Positions 9,246 through 18,782 are shown, numbered from the stretch's first letter. The stretch: 64,000 nt of DNA from Peptostreptococcus canis (GCF_014229965.1 NZ_JABGBW010000002.1:304258-368257); one strand, 5' to 3'. Notes: a model not told the origin generated them from the sequence alone. A program made the numbers and translations.

Positions 9246-10022
9246 TTGGCTAACAAACTTGAAGATAAACAATACAAAATGGAAACCATAAAATTAGCTC
9301 TTTTTCTTGGAGAATTACTAATAAAAAATGGAGCTGAAACTTATAGAGTAGAAGACAGTGTGCTTAGAATATGTAAATCAAGAGGATATAATCATATAAA
9401 TTGTTTTACAACTCCTACTGTCATAATCATTTCAGATGATAAATTTGATGGATTATGTTTTATGAAGACAATTAATACCCGCGGAATGAATCTAAATAAA
9501 ATTTCCATGCTTAATAGTTTTTCAAGGGAATTTGTAAACAAAATAGACCCGGATATTTCTGAAGAAATTCAGGAGCTTCATAAAATAGATAATATGAAAA
9601 CATATCCATCTTGGTTTTATCTACTTGGAACAGGTCTTGGCTCTGCTAGCTTTGCTGCAATGCTAGGTGGTAATCAGTTAAATACATATGTGTTAACTGT
9701 ACTTACTTCGATTATAGCCACTTATGTATATGATAAAACGATAAAATACAGCTCAATAGTAATGTTTTCTACTTTACTTTCCTCTGTAATAATAACAGCT
9801 TTAGGTGTTTTGTTGCACAATATTGGTTTAATTCCCCAACCATCTGCACTTATAGTAGGTTCAATTATGCCTCTTTTACCAGGAGTATCTTTTATTAAAT
9901 CAATGAGAGACCTGATTTCCGGAAACCTTGTTGCTGGTACTTCTAGAATTTTCGAGGTATTTATAATTATAACGGCAATTGCTTCTGGAGTTGCTTTAGT
10001 ATTAGGAATAGGAGGTTTATAA
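9246..10022 (+). CDS. Threonine/serine exporter family protein, ThrE N-terminal-type half
   Basis: 258 residues matching the first half of ThrE-type exporters (DUF1212): a cytoplasmic stretch with GAETYRVEDSV and SRGYNHINCFTTPT (about 28-62), then five or so membrane spans (about 120-255). The family exports threonine or serine; the substrate here is inferred. The start is TTG at 9246, with AGGAGG seven bases upstream; the first in-frame ATG is 11 codons later and lacks a site. The partner half follows after one base, so the two are co-translated and presumably form one transporter. Confidence 0.88.
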   Translation: MANKLEDKQYKMETIKLALFLGELLIKNGAETYRVEDSVLRICKSRGYNHINCFTTPTVIIISDDKFDGLCFMKTINTRGMNLNKISMLNSFSREFVNKIDPDISEEIQELHKIDNMKTYPSWFYLLGTGLGSASFAAMLGGNQLNTYVLTVLTSIIATYVYDKTIKYSSIVMFSTLLSSVIITALGVLLHNIGLIPQPSALIVGSIMPLLPGVSFIKSMRDLISGNLVAGTSRIFEVFIIITAIASGVALVLGIGGL

Positions 10023-10023
10023 A

Positions 10024-10773
10024 ATGGAACATGTACCTTTATGGCAACATTTTATATTTGCATCCATTGCAACTTGTGGATTTGCTATATTTTTTAATAT
10101 CCAACTTAAACTTCTATTTTATGATGGTATAGTTGGTGGTATCGGATGGATGGTATATTATTTACTATCTTTCAAATATGATAATCCATTTATATATTCG
10201 TTTGCAGCTGCTGCTGTTGTATCGATTTGTTCAGAACTTTTAGCCAGAAAGTTAAAACAACCGGCTATAATAATAGTAATTCCCGGAATACTTCCTCTAA
10301 TACCGGGTATCGGATTATATAATACTCTTTACTATATAATGCAAAAAGAATATTTTGAAGCAGCAACTACCGGTACAAGAACATTTATTATAAGCGTTGG
10401 TATTGCACTTGGAATATTGGTTGTATCTTCTTTATCAAGAGTATTTAACCTTTATCAACTAAAAAAAGCTTTTATAAAAAATGATAGTTTAAAGTATGTT
10501 AATTGGGTAAATTATGGAAAAAATAGAACTTCTACCACTTTTATTTTAAATAGAAAAGAAATGAACGATAATTTGAATAGTATGAATATTGATGTTTCTT
10601 TAAAAGAAAGAGAAAACCTTGAAAAACTTGAAAGAAGCAATACAGAAGATTATGCAATAGATATAGATACTTCAATCGATACATCCACAAAAAAATCATC
10701 TGATAATGTAAAAATAGTCGAAGAAGATAAACAAGAAATCAAAGTGGATAAAAATAATCAAGAAAAAAAATGA
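10024..10773 (+). CDS. Threonine/serine exporter family protein, ThrE C-terminal-type half (DUF3815)
   Basis: The second ThrE-type half. About residues 5-150 hold four or five membrane spans, including the LLPLIPGIGLY-like motif (IPGILPLIPGIGLY) typical of the ThrE_2 family. In contrast to the usual length of about 150 residues, a hydrophilic, mostly charged tail of roughly 95 residues follows (about 155-249). It contains repeated D-T-S and lysine-rich segments and has no clear fold. Function with the upstream half is inferred from adjacency (one-base gap) and family. A strong hairpin terminator follows at 10865. Confidence 0.87.
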   Translation: MEHVPLWQHFIFASIATCGFAIFFNIQLKLLFYDGIVGGIGWMVYYLLSFKYDNPFIYSFAAAAVVSICSELLARKLKQPAIIIVIPGILPLIPGIGLYNTLYYIMQKEYFEAATTGTRTFIISVGIALGILVVSSLSRVFNLYQLKKAFIKNDSLKYVNWVNYGKNRTSTTFILNRKEMNDNLNSMNIDVSLKERENLEKLERSNTEDYAIDIDTSIDTSTKKSSDNVKIVEEDKQEIKVDKNNQEKK

Positions 10774-10864
10774 AAACACTCATATAGATAAAAACCTCAA
10801 TAAAACCGCAAAAATAATTATTTTTTTAAATATATTAGTTGTAAAACCGTACTATAATTTAATG

Positions 10865-10915
10865 TCGACCCCCAAAGTTAGATCTAAAAATCTGATGATT
10901 GGAGGTCGATATTTT
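10865..10915 (+). terminator. Rho-independent terminator of the ThrE-type pair
   Basis: TCGACCCCCAA pairs with TTGGAGGTCGA (one mismatch) around an inner TTAGAT/ATCTGA stem, then an AT-rich tract with five T. The outer sequence also resembles IS3-type ends, but the extended hairpin suits a terminator. A TATAAT at 10854-10859 just upstream is unexplained. Confidence 0.7.
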
Positions 10916-10973
10916 TATTGAAAAATTTTCATATAGTAGAAAAAGTATAACAAGTTCTTAGTTTTTTCAAAAT

Positions 10974-11667
10974 TTAATTCTTGACTTTTGGAACGATTAT
11001 ATCAATGGCATTATTTATTACCTCCATTTTTATTGGTAAAGAAAAACTTTCATCACCATCAATTCTTGTTTTTATTTTACCTTTATTTTTATATTGCTCT
11101 ATCTCTAATACATTTGTTCTTAAATGTTCTACTTCTTCAACATCATCTAAATGTCCCAAAACAAATGCAGGCAAGTTTTTAATCATTTTTATAATGCTAG
11201 AATTTTTCAATATATAAATACTCATAGAACCATCATCCAATTCTGCACGAGGATCGAACGTTGTTACTCCACCTACAGAATTTGTCATTGTAACTAAAAC
11301 AATTTTAGTATCGACTTTTATATTTCTGTGTTTTGTCTTTATAATAAATGATACATTTTATTCCTTTTAATAACTTTGAAGGCATATTTCAAAAAAACAA
11401 GTTTACCAAGTTTATTTTTTTCTTTAGTTGTAACGTATTTATTGTTCCGTCTCCACCTAAAGATACAACTATATCAGTTTTATTTTTTGATGCCTGATAT
11501 GCCGTTTCATAACACTCCTCTATGGTTTTGGGCTTTAAGATTTGTATTTTTTGAGATTCGATTCCATTTCCTTCTAAATACTTTTTTATTTCTATTGATA
11601 AAAGATTTGATTTATTTTGACCGGCACTTCCATTACATACAATAACAATATTATCTATATTTTTCAT
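10974..11667 (-). pseudogene. Decayed diacylglycerol/lipid kinase (DagK/YegS family)
   Basis: Two minus-strand pieces belong to one gene. 11389-11667 encodes the kinase start with the nucleotide-binding motif SLGGDGT. 10974-11288 encodes the family's C-terminal part (AELDDGSMSIYIL onward). Weak family sequence (KTKHRNIKVDTKIVLVTMTN) continues between them in the second frame, but stop codons and a lost stretch intervene. About 190-210 codons remain of an expected 290-300, so roughly 90 central residues have gone. No functional enzyme is expected. The family phosphorylates diacylglycerol in membrane lipid recycling. Confidence 0.82.
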
Positions 11668-11764
11668 AATTTACTCACCTACTTTTATTTTAATTATACT
11701 CCTAATTTCAGTAATTTGTTAACCCCTTTCTTATAAAGTTAAAATTATTATGAACAAAAAAAAA

Positions 11765-11827
11765 CGACTATATAGTGCTTTTATCACTAGATTTTTACTA
11801 ACCCTAGTTATCAAGACTATATAGCCG
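11765..11827 (-). terminator. Rho-independent terminator of pta
   Basis: CGGCTATATAG pairs with CTATATAGTCG (one mismatch) around an inner CTAG/CTAG stem, followed by nine T on the minus strand. It lies 35 bases past the pta stop. Confidence 0.8.
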
Positions 11828-11862
11828 AATTTATTATATACTCATTTATATTAATCAATTTT

Positions 11863-12837
11863 TTACTTGCTTAAACTCTGACAAGCTGTAATTATGCTTA
11901 ATTTATATACATCTTCTACGCTACAACCACGAGATAAATCAGTAATAGGTTTATTCAATCCCTGAAGTATCGGTCCTAATGCTTCATAACCACCCAGTCT
12001 CTGAGCAATTTTATAGCCTATATTTCCTGCTTCTAATGAAGGAAATACAAATACATTTGCATGCCCGGCAACTTTTGAGCCCGGTGCTTTCTGCTGACCG
12101 ACAGATTCAACAATTGCGGCATCAAACTGTATTTCTCCTTCTATTGGAAGTTTTGGTGCAAGTTCTTTAGCCATTTTCGTTGCTTCTTCAACCTTTGTAG
12201 CCAGTTCATGTTTAGCAGATCCCTTAGTAGAAAAACTTAACATAGCCACTTTAGGGTCTATTCCAAAAATCTTAGCTGTTTTAGCACTTTCCACTGCAAC
12301 ACCTGCTAATCCTTCGGCATCCAACTCTATATTTATCGCACAATCTGAAAATATATATTTTTTATCATCCTTTATCATAACAAAAGCACCACTTGTTCTT
12401 GATACACCCGGCTTAGTTTTTATAATCTGTAATGCAGGTCTCACTGTGTCTCCAGTCGAATGAACGGCACCACTTACCATGCCATCTACTATACCCATGT
12501 ATGTCAACATTGTTCCAAAATAATTTTCATCAAGCAAAATTTTTCTGGCTTCTTCTTCACTTACCTTACCTTTTCTTCTCTCCACAAATGAATTTACCAT
12601 TTCATCAAATTCCGGATAATTATTAGGATCTAAAACTGCTATCCCTGTAATATCTATATTATTTTCATTCGCCACAGATTTTATAGCTTCCGGAGAACCG
12701 ACTAAAATCGGAATTAATATCTCTTCTTTACTTAATCTAGAAGCTGCTTTAAGAATTCTAGGTTCTGTCCCTTCCGGTAAAACAATTCGTATTTCTTTAC
12801 CCTTAATTTGCTTTTTTAATCCTGTGATTAAATCCAT
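11863..12837 (-). CDS. pta: Phosphate acetyltransferase
   Basis: Interconverts acetyl-CoA plus phosphate with acetyl phosphate plus CoA, the first step of ATP-yielding acetate formation in the cytoplasm. The 324-residue length matches the short single-domain Pta. Family motifs are visible: VLPEGTEPRIL (about 20-30), MVSGAVHSTGDTVRP (about 120-134), and VFPSLEAGNIGYKIAQRLGG (about 268-287). The acetate kinase gene is not next to it. The gene follows the RseC-like selenoprotein candidate by 17 bases and ends at a strong terminator, so the two may share a transcript. Confidence 0.95.
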   Translation of the reverse strand: MDLITGLKKQIKGKEIRIVLPEGTEPRILKAASRLSKEEILIPILVGSPEAIKSVANENNIDITGIAVLDPNNYPEFDEMVNSFVERRKGKVSEEEARKILLDENYFGTMLTYMGIVDGMVSGAVHSTGDTVRPALQIIKTKPGVSRTSGAFVMIKDDKKYIFSDCAINIELDAEGLAGVAVESAKTAKIFGIDPKVAMLSFSTKGSAKHELATKVEEATKMAKELAPKLPIEGEIQFDAAIVESVGQQKAPGSKVAGHANVFVFPSLEAGNIGYKIAQRLGGYEALGPILQGLNKPITDLSRGCSVEDVYKLSIITACQSLSK

Positions 12838-12854
12838 TCTTTTTCCTCCTAAAA

Positions 12855-13319
12855 TTATTCTATTTTCTGATTTTCATCAGTATCTACCAAAATTCTAACA
12901 ACTGTTGGCATGTATTTTCTGCTTTCTCTAAAAGCTTCATCTTTCGTTTTTATTATTAAATATGAAATTCCTGTAAATATTATACCTATAAAAAAGCTTA
13001 TGATTTCCTGTCTTTTTCCACCTACTCCTAGATATTTCATAACATAATATGACCCAACAGCCCCTATAATCAATGCTATCAATGGAATTCCATAGACTAT
13101 AAATATAGCTTTCATTACATTTATATGTTCCATAGAAACTTCTACAGATTGCCCTTCTTTAGCACCTATTCTGTTATCTACTTCAACCACTATATCCTGA
13201 GATTCACTTGTCTTCGAACCGAAGCATTTACCACAACTGGCTCATGCAGACTGTCTTTGCATCTTAAATAAAGCAGTATTTTTATCAATAACCTCTAAGA
13301 TATACCCTCTCTGATCCAT
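12855..13319 (-). CDS. RseC/MucC-type redox membrane protein, candidate selenoprotein (in-frame UGA at codon 26)
   Basis: Read from the ATG at 13319, the frame gives 154 residues, the normal RseC length, if the TGA at 13244-13242 is decoded. That codon falls where the family has the first cysteine of its R-x-S-A-C-x-x-C-x-x-C motif; here the sequence is RQSA-U-ASCGKC. Family features continue downstream: IVVEVDNRIGAKEG, then two membrane spans (about 85-130). A frame beginning at 13190 would be only 111 residues and lose the whole cysteine motif. A hairpin with a GGUU loop begins 17 bases after the UGA, as expected of a bacterial SECIS. RseC proteins help reduce SoxR and are linked to Rnf electron transport; here no rnf genes are near. 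A disabling point mutation is the alternative, less likely because the stop hits exactly the catalytic-type cysteine and the frame is otherwise intact. Confidence 0.82.
13208..13236 (-). promoter_or_regulatory. SECIS-like hairpin downstream of the UGA
   Basis: On the mRNA CUUC-GGUUC-GAAG (13224-13212) forms the apical stem, with a G-C pair able to extend it. A short lower stem UUGU/ACAA surrounds it. The loop starts 21 bases after the UGA and has G in its first two positions, which fits the general bacterial SECIS description. Not tested by folding software. Confidence 0.65.
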
Positions 13320-13418
13320 AATAATATCATCCTCATTCCAATTTATATTTCTAAAATTTTATAAGTTTTTATATTCTTATAACCTAACTGTAATCTATAC
13401 TAAAATCATTTTATAAAT

Positions 13419-15206
13419 CTATTCTTTTTCAGCTATATCCACTTTAATACTTAATTCTTCAAGCTGATTTTCTTCAGCAATTGAAGGTGCATTCGTCATT
13501 GGACATATGGCATTTTGATTTTTAGGAAAAGCTATTACTTCTCTGATATTCTCAGCACCTGCCAATAGCATAACAAGTCTATCTAGACCAAAGGCCAGTC
13601 CGCCATGAGGAGGAGTACCAAATTTAAATGCATCAATCAGGAATCCAAACTTATTATATGCTTCCTCATCTGTAAAACCAAGGGCTCTAAACATTTTTTC
13701 CTGAACTTGTGCATTTGAAATTCTTATTGAACCTCCACCTATTTCATATCCGTTCATAACTATATCATAGGCTTTGGCTCTTAATTTCAATTTATCTCCA
13801 TCTTCTAATCTCTCCAAATCCTCGTCCATCGGAGAAGTAAATGGATGGTGTTTTGCCACAAATCTTCCGTTTTCTTCATCTTCTTCAAATATAGGGAACT
13901 CTGTGACCCACAATAAATTGAATTTATCAGGATCCGCTAAATTCAACTTATCTGCTACTGCTATTCTAACCTGGCCTAACGCATCATATACAACAGAATC
14001 TTTATCAGCAATAAATAATAATAAATCCCCTACTTTAGCTCCCATTGCTTTTTGGATGACATTTAATTCTTCCTCACTGAAGAATTTCGCAATTGGAGAA
14101 TTAACTCCTTCTTCAGCAATTTTCATCCAAGCTAATCCCTTAGCTTTGTATGTCTTTGCATGATCTTCCAGATGCGAAATTCCTTTTCTTGTAAATTCAT
14201 TTGCTCCACCAACTACATTTATTCCCCTTACTGAATATCCTTCTTTTGAACAATCTGCAAATACCTTGAATCCACAGTTTGCAACAACTTCAGTTAAATT
14301 CACAAATTCAAGACCATATCTTGTATCGGGTTTATCCGAACCATATCTACTCATAGCTTCTGCATAAGTCATCCTTGGAAATGGAACATCTATTTCTCTG
14401 TTTAATACTTGTTTAAAAACATCTTTAAGCATACCTTCCATAACACTCATTACATCATCTTCATCCACAAATGACATTTCACAATCTATCTGAGTAAATT
14501 CTGGTTGTCTGTCCGCTCTTAAATCTTCATCTCTAAAACACTTAACAATCTGAAAATATCTATCCATGCCACTAACCATCAATAATTGTTTATATAGCTG
14601 TGGAGACTGGGGAAGCGCATAAAATTTCCCCTCATTTACTCTTGATGGTACAAGATAATCTCTCGCTCCCTCCGGTGTAGGTTTTACTAAAAATGGAGTT
14701 TCAATTTCACAAAAGTCATTATTCGATAAATAATTTCTGACTACATTTGCAACTTTTGCTCTTAACATCAAATTTTTCTGCATTTTAGGTTTTCTTAAAT
14801 CCAAATATCTGTATTTTAACCTTAGTGACTCACTTACTTCATCGTCATCTTTAATATATATCGGAGGTGTTTGAGATTCATTAAGCACCCTAAGTTCTTC
14901 GGCAAAAACTTCTATATCGCCCGTTGACATATTAGGATTTTTTGACTGCCTCTCAAATACCTTGCCTCTTACCGCAATTACATATTCACTTCCAAGTTTT
15001 TCGGCTTTTTCAAAAGCCTCCTTACTTATATCACTATCAAATACAACCTGAGCTATTCCGCCTCTATCTCTTAAATCAACGAATACTAGTCCACCAAGAT
15101 TTCTCTTTTTTTGAACCCAACCCATCAATATTACTTCCTTACCTATTTCAGAAGTTCTTAAATCTCCTGCATAACAAGTTCTCTTCAACCCTTTAATATT
15201 ATCCAC
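13419..15206 (-). CDS. aspS: Aspartyl-tRNA synthetase
   Basis: Charges tRNA-Asp with aspartate. The 595 residues fit the bacterial-type AspRS: OB-fold anticodon-binding domain (about 1-115), class II core with motif 2 (FRDEDLRADRQPEFTQID), a GAD insertion (about 290-420), and motif 3 (GLAFGLDRLVMLLAG, about 540-554). The start is GTG at 15206 with GGAGGAG about seven bases upstream. It lies 17 bases after hisS, the usual Firmicute pairing, and closes the ten-gene run. Whether it also charges tRNA-Asn cannot be decided here. Confidence 0.96.
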   Translation of the reverse strand: MDNIKGLKRTCYAGDLRTSEIGKEVILMGWVQKKRNLGGLVFVDLRDRGGIAQVVFDSDISKEAFEKAEKLGSEYVIAVRGKVFERQSKNPNMSTGDIEVFAEELRVLNESQTPPIYIKDDDEVSESLRLKYRYLDLRKPKMQKNLMLRAKVANVVRNYLSNNDFCEIETPFLVKPTPEGARDYLVPSRVNEGKFYALPQSPQLYKQLLMVSGMDRYFQIVKCFRDEDLRADRQPEFTQIDCEMSFVDEDDVMSVMEGMLKDVFKQVLNREIDVPFPRMTYAEAMSRYGSDKPDTRYGLEFVNLTEVVANCGFKVFADCSKEGYSVRGINVVGGANEFTRKGISHLEDHAKTYKAKGLAWMKIAEEGVNSPIAKFFSEEELNVIQKAMGAKVGDLLLFIADKDSVVYDALGQVRIAVADKLNLADPDKFNLLWVTEFPIFEEDEENGRFVAKHHPFTSPMDEDLERLEDGDKLKLRAKAYDIVMNGYEIGGGSIRISNAQVQEKMFRALGFTDEEAYNKFGFLIDAFKFGTPPHGGLAFGLDRLVMLLAGAENIREVIAFPKNQNAICPMTNAPSIAEENQLEELSIKVDIAEKE

Positions 15207-15223
15207 TTTTTATCTCCTCCGAA

Positions 15224-16486
15224 TTATAATTCTTTTTTTAATTCTCCGACTAAATTACTAATTTTTACCAGTCTTTGTTCACCGGTTTCCATGTTTTTAA
15301 GTGCAGCTTCATCTTTTTCCAATTCGTCATCTCCAATTACAATTGTAAATTTGGAATTTACCTTATTAGAATATTTGAATTGAGCTTTCACACTTCTGTC
15401 TAAGTGATCTTTATCTGCTGATATTTGGTTATGTCTCAAATCACTTAATATTCCAAAAGCTTTCAATTTTGCCCTATCACCTATTGTAACTATAAAAATA
15501 TCAGTTGCATTTGGATTTTCAATTTTTATATCATTGGCTTCGAGAGTAAGCAATAATCTTTCTACTCCCATACCAAATCCTATACCACTAAATCCCTTTG
15601 GTCCTCCAATTTGTTCTACAAGACCATCATAACGACCTCCACCACAAACGGTAGACTGTGATCCAAGATCATTTGATATAATTTCAAATGCTGTTCTTTT
15701 ATAGTAATCTAATCCTCTTACTATCTTTTTGTCTATTTGGTATTTAATCGACATTTCATTAAGATAAGATTTTAATGTTTCAAAATGTTCTTTACAATCA
15801 TCACAAAGATTATCTGCCATCAAAGGTATATCTGTTATATTAGCCTGACAAGTTTCATTTTTGCAATCTATTACTCTCATAGGATTTTTATCTCTTCTAT
15901 CATTACATAAGTCACATAATACTTCCGCTCTCTCGGCAAGATATGATTTCAGTTTTTCATTATATGATTCTCTACATACAGAACATCCCACTGAGTTTAT
16001 AGATACAGTAAGATCCTTTAACCCCAGTTCACTCAAATACTGCATTGCCAATCCTATTACTTCGGCATCCAATGACGGAGAATCTCCTCCTATTGCTTCA
16101 ACACCAAATTGATGAAATTGCCTCTGCCTTCCGGATTGAGGTCTTTCATATCTAAAACAAGGTGTCATATAAAACAACTTTGTCGGTTGAGCATCAGCAT
16201 GCATTTTATGTTCTATAAAGGCTCTTACCACACCTGCTGTACCTTCGGGTTTTAATGTTATTTCTCTATCTCCTTTATCCTTAAAAGAATACATTTCCTT
16301 TTGTACTATGTCTGTCGTATCGCCTACACCTCTTTTAAATAGCTCAGTATGTTCAAAAATTGGTGTTCTAATTTCTTCATATCCATAAAGTGAACATAAT
16401 TTTCTAAATCTACTTTCCAAGTAATTCCACTTATAAGATTCTTTAGGTGTGATATCCTTAGTCCCCCTTGGAGCTCCTGTTAGCAT
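15224..16486 (-). CDS. hisS: Histidyl-tRNA synthetase
   Basis: Charges tRNA-His with histidine. The 420-residue protein has class II motif 2 (FRYERPQSGRQRQFHQFG, about 113-130), the histidine signature GLDYYKRTAFE (about 260-270), motif 3 region GFGMGVERLLL, and a C-terminal anticodon-binding domain (about 330-418). A four-cysteine cluster in the insertion (CSVCRE...CDLC...CDDC) is probably metal-binding. The start overlaps the hemZ end by 29 bases; a GGGAGG site precedes the ATG. Confidence 0.96.
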   Translation of the reverse strand: MLTGAPRGTKDITPKESYKWNYLESRFRKLCSLYGYEEIRTPIFEHTELFKRGVGDTTDIVQKEMYSFKDKGDREITLKPEGTAGVVRAFIEHKMHADAQPTKLFYMTPCFRYERPQSGRQRQFHQFGVEAIGGDSPSLDAEVIGLAMQYLSELGLKDLTVSINSVGCSVCRESYNEKLKSYLAERAEVLCDLCNDRRDKNPMRVIDCKNETCQANITDIPLMADNLCDDCKEHFETLKSYLNEMSIKYQIDKKIVRGLDYYKRTAFEIISNDLGSQSTVCGGGRYDGLVEQIGGPKGFSGIGFGMGVERLLLTLEANDIKIENPNATDIFIVTIGDRAKLKAFGILSDLRHNQISADKDHLDRSVKAQFKYSNKVNSKFTIVIGDDELEKDEAALKNMETGEQRLVKISNLVGELKKEL

Positions 16487-18146
16487 TTTTTTCTACCTCC
16501 CTAACTTTTTTATCTATCATTTCGTCAACTCTCTCAAGATAAATTTCAAGATTTTTGACATCATCTACTCTTTCAATTCTATTTTCATCAATATATACAA
16601 ATTTGGATACAGCACCTGCACCAATTGCATAATTTGATTGTTTTTCTTCCATTATTTGCATATTGTAGAGACATTCATATCCTTCTTTAGAATATCCAAT
16701 ATTTTCTAAGTTTCCAAGCATATGTTTCTGTCTATACATATAGTATGGATTATAACCGCCATAATTCATACTTTGCTTTGAAATTTCCAACATTTTTATC
16801 ATATTTTGGTAAGAAGTAAATTCGTCTTTATAATTATCCACATTAATTTTTAAGTCGGATGCTCTTTTCAAAGCCAACGTGTGAACTGTTATACTTTCGG
16901 GATTTAGTTTTAAAATTTCATCCATAGTATGCTTAACCATTTCCGGAGTTTCTCCCGGTAATCCCAAAATTAAATCCATATTTATATTATCAAATTTTAA
17001 CTCCCTAGCCATAGTAAAGCATTTTTTTATATCATCAACAGTATGGTTTCTACCTATTAATTTCAATGTTGAATCATTCATAGTCTGCGGATTTATACTT
17101 ATTCTGGTAACATTATTATCTTTTAAAACTTTCAATTTATCAAATGTTATACTATCGGGTCTTCCCGCTTCAACAGTGAACTCTTTTATATTTGATAAAT
17201 CAAAAATTTCAAATAACGCTTTAATTAGAGTCTCTAGATCTTTATATTCTAATGCTGTAGGAGTTCCTCCTCCTATATATAAAGTCTCTATTTCCTTCCC
17301 CTGCATTTCTATCAACTTATTTAACCCAACTGCTTCTTTTATAAGAGCATTTACATATTGCCCTCTTAAATCTCCAAATTTACCAAGGGGATGCGATGGA
17401 AAAGAACAATACAAACATCTCGTTGGACAAAATGGTATACTTACATATAGCGAAATTTTATCTTTTGATAAAGGATAAATAAACTTTCTTTCTCTCCTTG
17501 CAATATTTATTGTCAAATCTAATTTCTCATCAGAAATTAGATATTCTTTTTTCATAAATTCCGATATTTCATATTCATTCATCCCCTTATCTAATAGAGA
17601 ATGAATTATTTTCACGGGTCTTATTCCTGTAAGTATTCCCCATGGAACATTTGCATCAAATTTATTATATAAATAGTCGAATATACTCCTCTGAATAATT
17701 CTTTTAGAAACAGTCTTAATATTATTATCTATTTTTTTAAAGTTTTTTGCAAATTTTTTTTCGTTTATCAATTCTTCAATTTGATTATCAAAAATAATTT
17801 CATAACCGGAATAAATGATTGTTCTGGTTCTTAATATTATACCTTCATCTGTACTTTCTCTACATAATAAATTAATTAATAAATCTCCTTCTATTTTATC
17901 GATAACGTTTTTAATTTTATCAGCTATATTTATTCTATTATTTTCATTTTTTATATATAAACTTTTTTCAACAAATAATTCTACAAGTTCATCATACTTT
18001 TCTTTTTCCAATAAAACCTTATTAATATCTTTTATAACGTCAAAATCTTCTGAGCTATCTAAATAAGAAAACTCAGAAGAGAAAAGTCTAAAAAACTCGG
18101 ACAATTCATATTTATAGTCGTGTCCTAGTAATAATATATTTATCAT
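16458..18146 (-). CDS. hemZ: HemZ-type radical SAM protein (coproporphyrinogen dehydrogenase family)
   Basis: A 562-residue radical SAM enzyme. The 4Fe-4S motif is CPTRCLYC (about 236-243), followed by family motifs LYIGGGTPTAL and the HemN-like C-terminal region. The N-terminal 170 residues, absent from HemN, are typical of clostridial HemZ. The family is annotated as oxygen-independent coproporphyrinogen III oxidase, but the activity of HemZ is less certain than that of HemN, and no other haem genes are visible. Its ATG overlaps the preceding stop (TAATG). Confidence 0.88.
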   Translation of the reverse strand: MINILLLGHDYKYELSEFFRLFSSEFSYLDSSEDFDVIKDINKVLLEKEKYDELVELFVEKSLYIKNENNRINIADKIKNVIDKIEGDLLINLLCRESTDEGIILRTRTIIYSGYEIIFDNQIEELINEKKFAKNFKKIDNNIKTVSKRIIQRSIFDYLYNKFDANVPWGILTGIRPVKIIHSLLDKGMNEYEISEFMKKEYLISDEKLDLTINIARRERKFIYPLSKDKISLYVSIPFCPTRCLYCSFPSHPLGKFGDLRGQYVNALIKEAVGLNKLIEMQGKEIETLYIGGGTPTALEYKDLETLIKALFEIFDLSNIKEFTVEAGRPDSITFDKLKVLKDNNVTRISINPQTMNDSTLKLIGRNHTVDDIKKCFTMARELKFDNINMDLILGLPGETPEMVKHTMDEILKLNPESITVHTLALKRASDLKINVDNYKDEFTSYQNMIKMLEISKQSMNYGGYNPYYMYRQKHMLGNLENIGYSKEGYECLYNMQIMEEKQSNYAIGAGAVSKFVYIDENRIERVDDVKNLEIYLERVDEMIDKKVREVEKNANRSSKGD

Positions 18147-18772
18147 TATATCACCAATTTCATATAATAATTGCTTTTCTTTTCCCTGCCAATAGTGCTT
18201 GCTGGTCCATGTCCAGGGTAGATTACAAGATCTTCTTCTAATTTAGCAAGTTTTTTTAAGGACTTCAAAATTTTATTATAATCACCGCCATATAAATCAG
18301 TTCTTCCTATTGAACCCTGAAATAATGTATCTCCGGTGAACATTTCCATTCCACACCTTATACACATACCACCCTCAGTATGTCCGGGAGTATTAATAAA
18401 TGAAAATATATGTTCTCCCATCTTTATCTTATCCTTTTCATCCACGTAAATATCCGCTTCTATCTCAATTGGATATGGAAAAAACTGACTGCTCAAATTC
18501 TTATTTGCGTCATTTAACATTTCTTTTTCATGAATATTTGCCAATATCGGTGCGTTAGTAAATTTCTTTAACTCTTTTACGTCCCCTATATGATCGGCAT
18601 GAGAATGTGTAAGCATAATATATTTTACATTGAGATTTTTATCTTTTATAAATTTCTTCTGCCTATCAAAACTTAGAGCTGGATCAATAACTACCGCATC
18701 AAGAGTTTTCTCATCATAATATATATATGTATTTTCCTGCATCATACTATCGACTATAACTTCTAACTTCAT
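18146..18772 (-). CDS. Metallo-beta-lactamase-fold hydrolase (glyoxalase II-like, YqgX type)
   Basis: The 208-residue protein has the two-metal motif HSHADH (about 56-61), a further histidine in TPGHTEGGMC (about 128-137), GDTLF and a final PGHGP (about 192-196). These fit the glyoxalase II/YqgX subgroup that hydrolyses thioesters such as hydroxyacyl-glutathione analogues. In organisms without glutathione the natural substrate is unknown. It lies between dtd and hemZ in a conserved clostridial order, ten bases after dtd. Confidence 0.9.
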   Translation of the reverse strand: MKLEVIVDSMMQENTYIYYDEKTLDAVVIDPALSFDRQKKFIKDKNLNVKYIMLTHSHADHIGDVKELKKFTNAPILANIHEKEMLNDANKNLSSQFFPYPIEIEADIYVDEKDKIKMGEHIFSFINTPGHTEGGMCIRCGMEMFTGDTLFQGSIGRTDLYGGDYNKILKSLKKLAKLEEDLVIYPGHGPASTIGREKKSNYYMKLVI

Positions 18773-18782
18773 CTATTTCCTC

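Noticed and set aside
10862-10915. IS3-type inverted-repeat end
   Set aside because: The sequence resembles such ends, but it forms a long extended hairpin with a T tract right after the thrE pair and no transposase remains nearby.
12855-13190. RseC-like gene starting at 13190 as a truncated 111-residue protein
   Set aside because: The same frame upstream of the TGA encodes the expected RseC start with ATG and normal length, so the short form is an artefact of treating UGA as stop.
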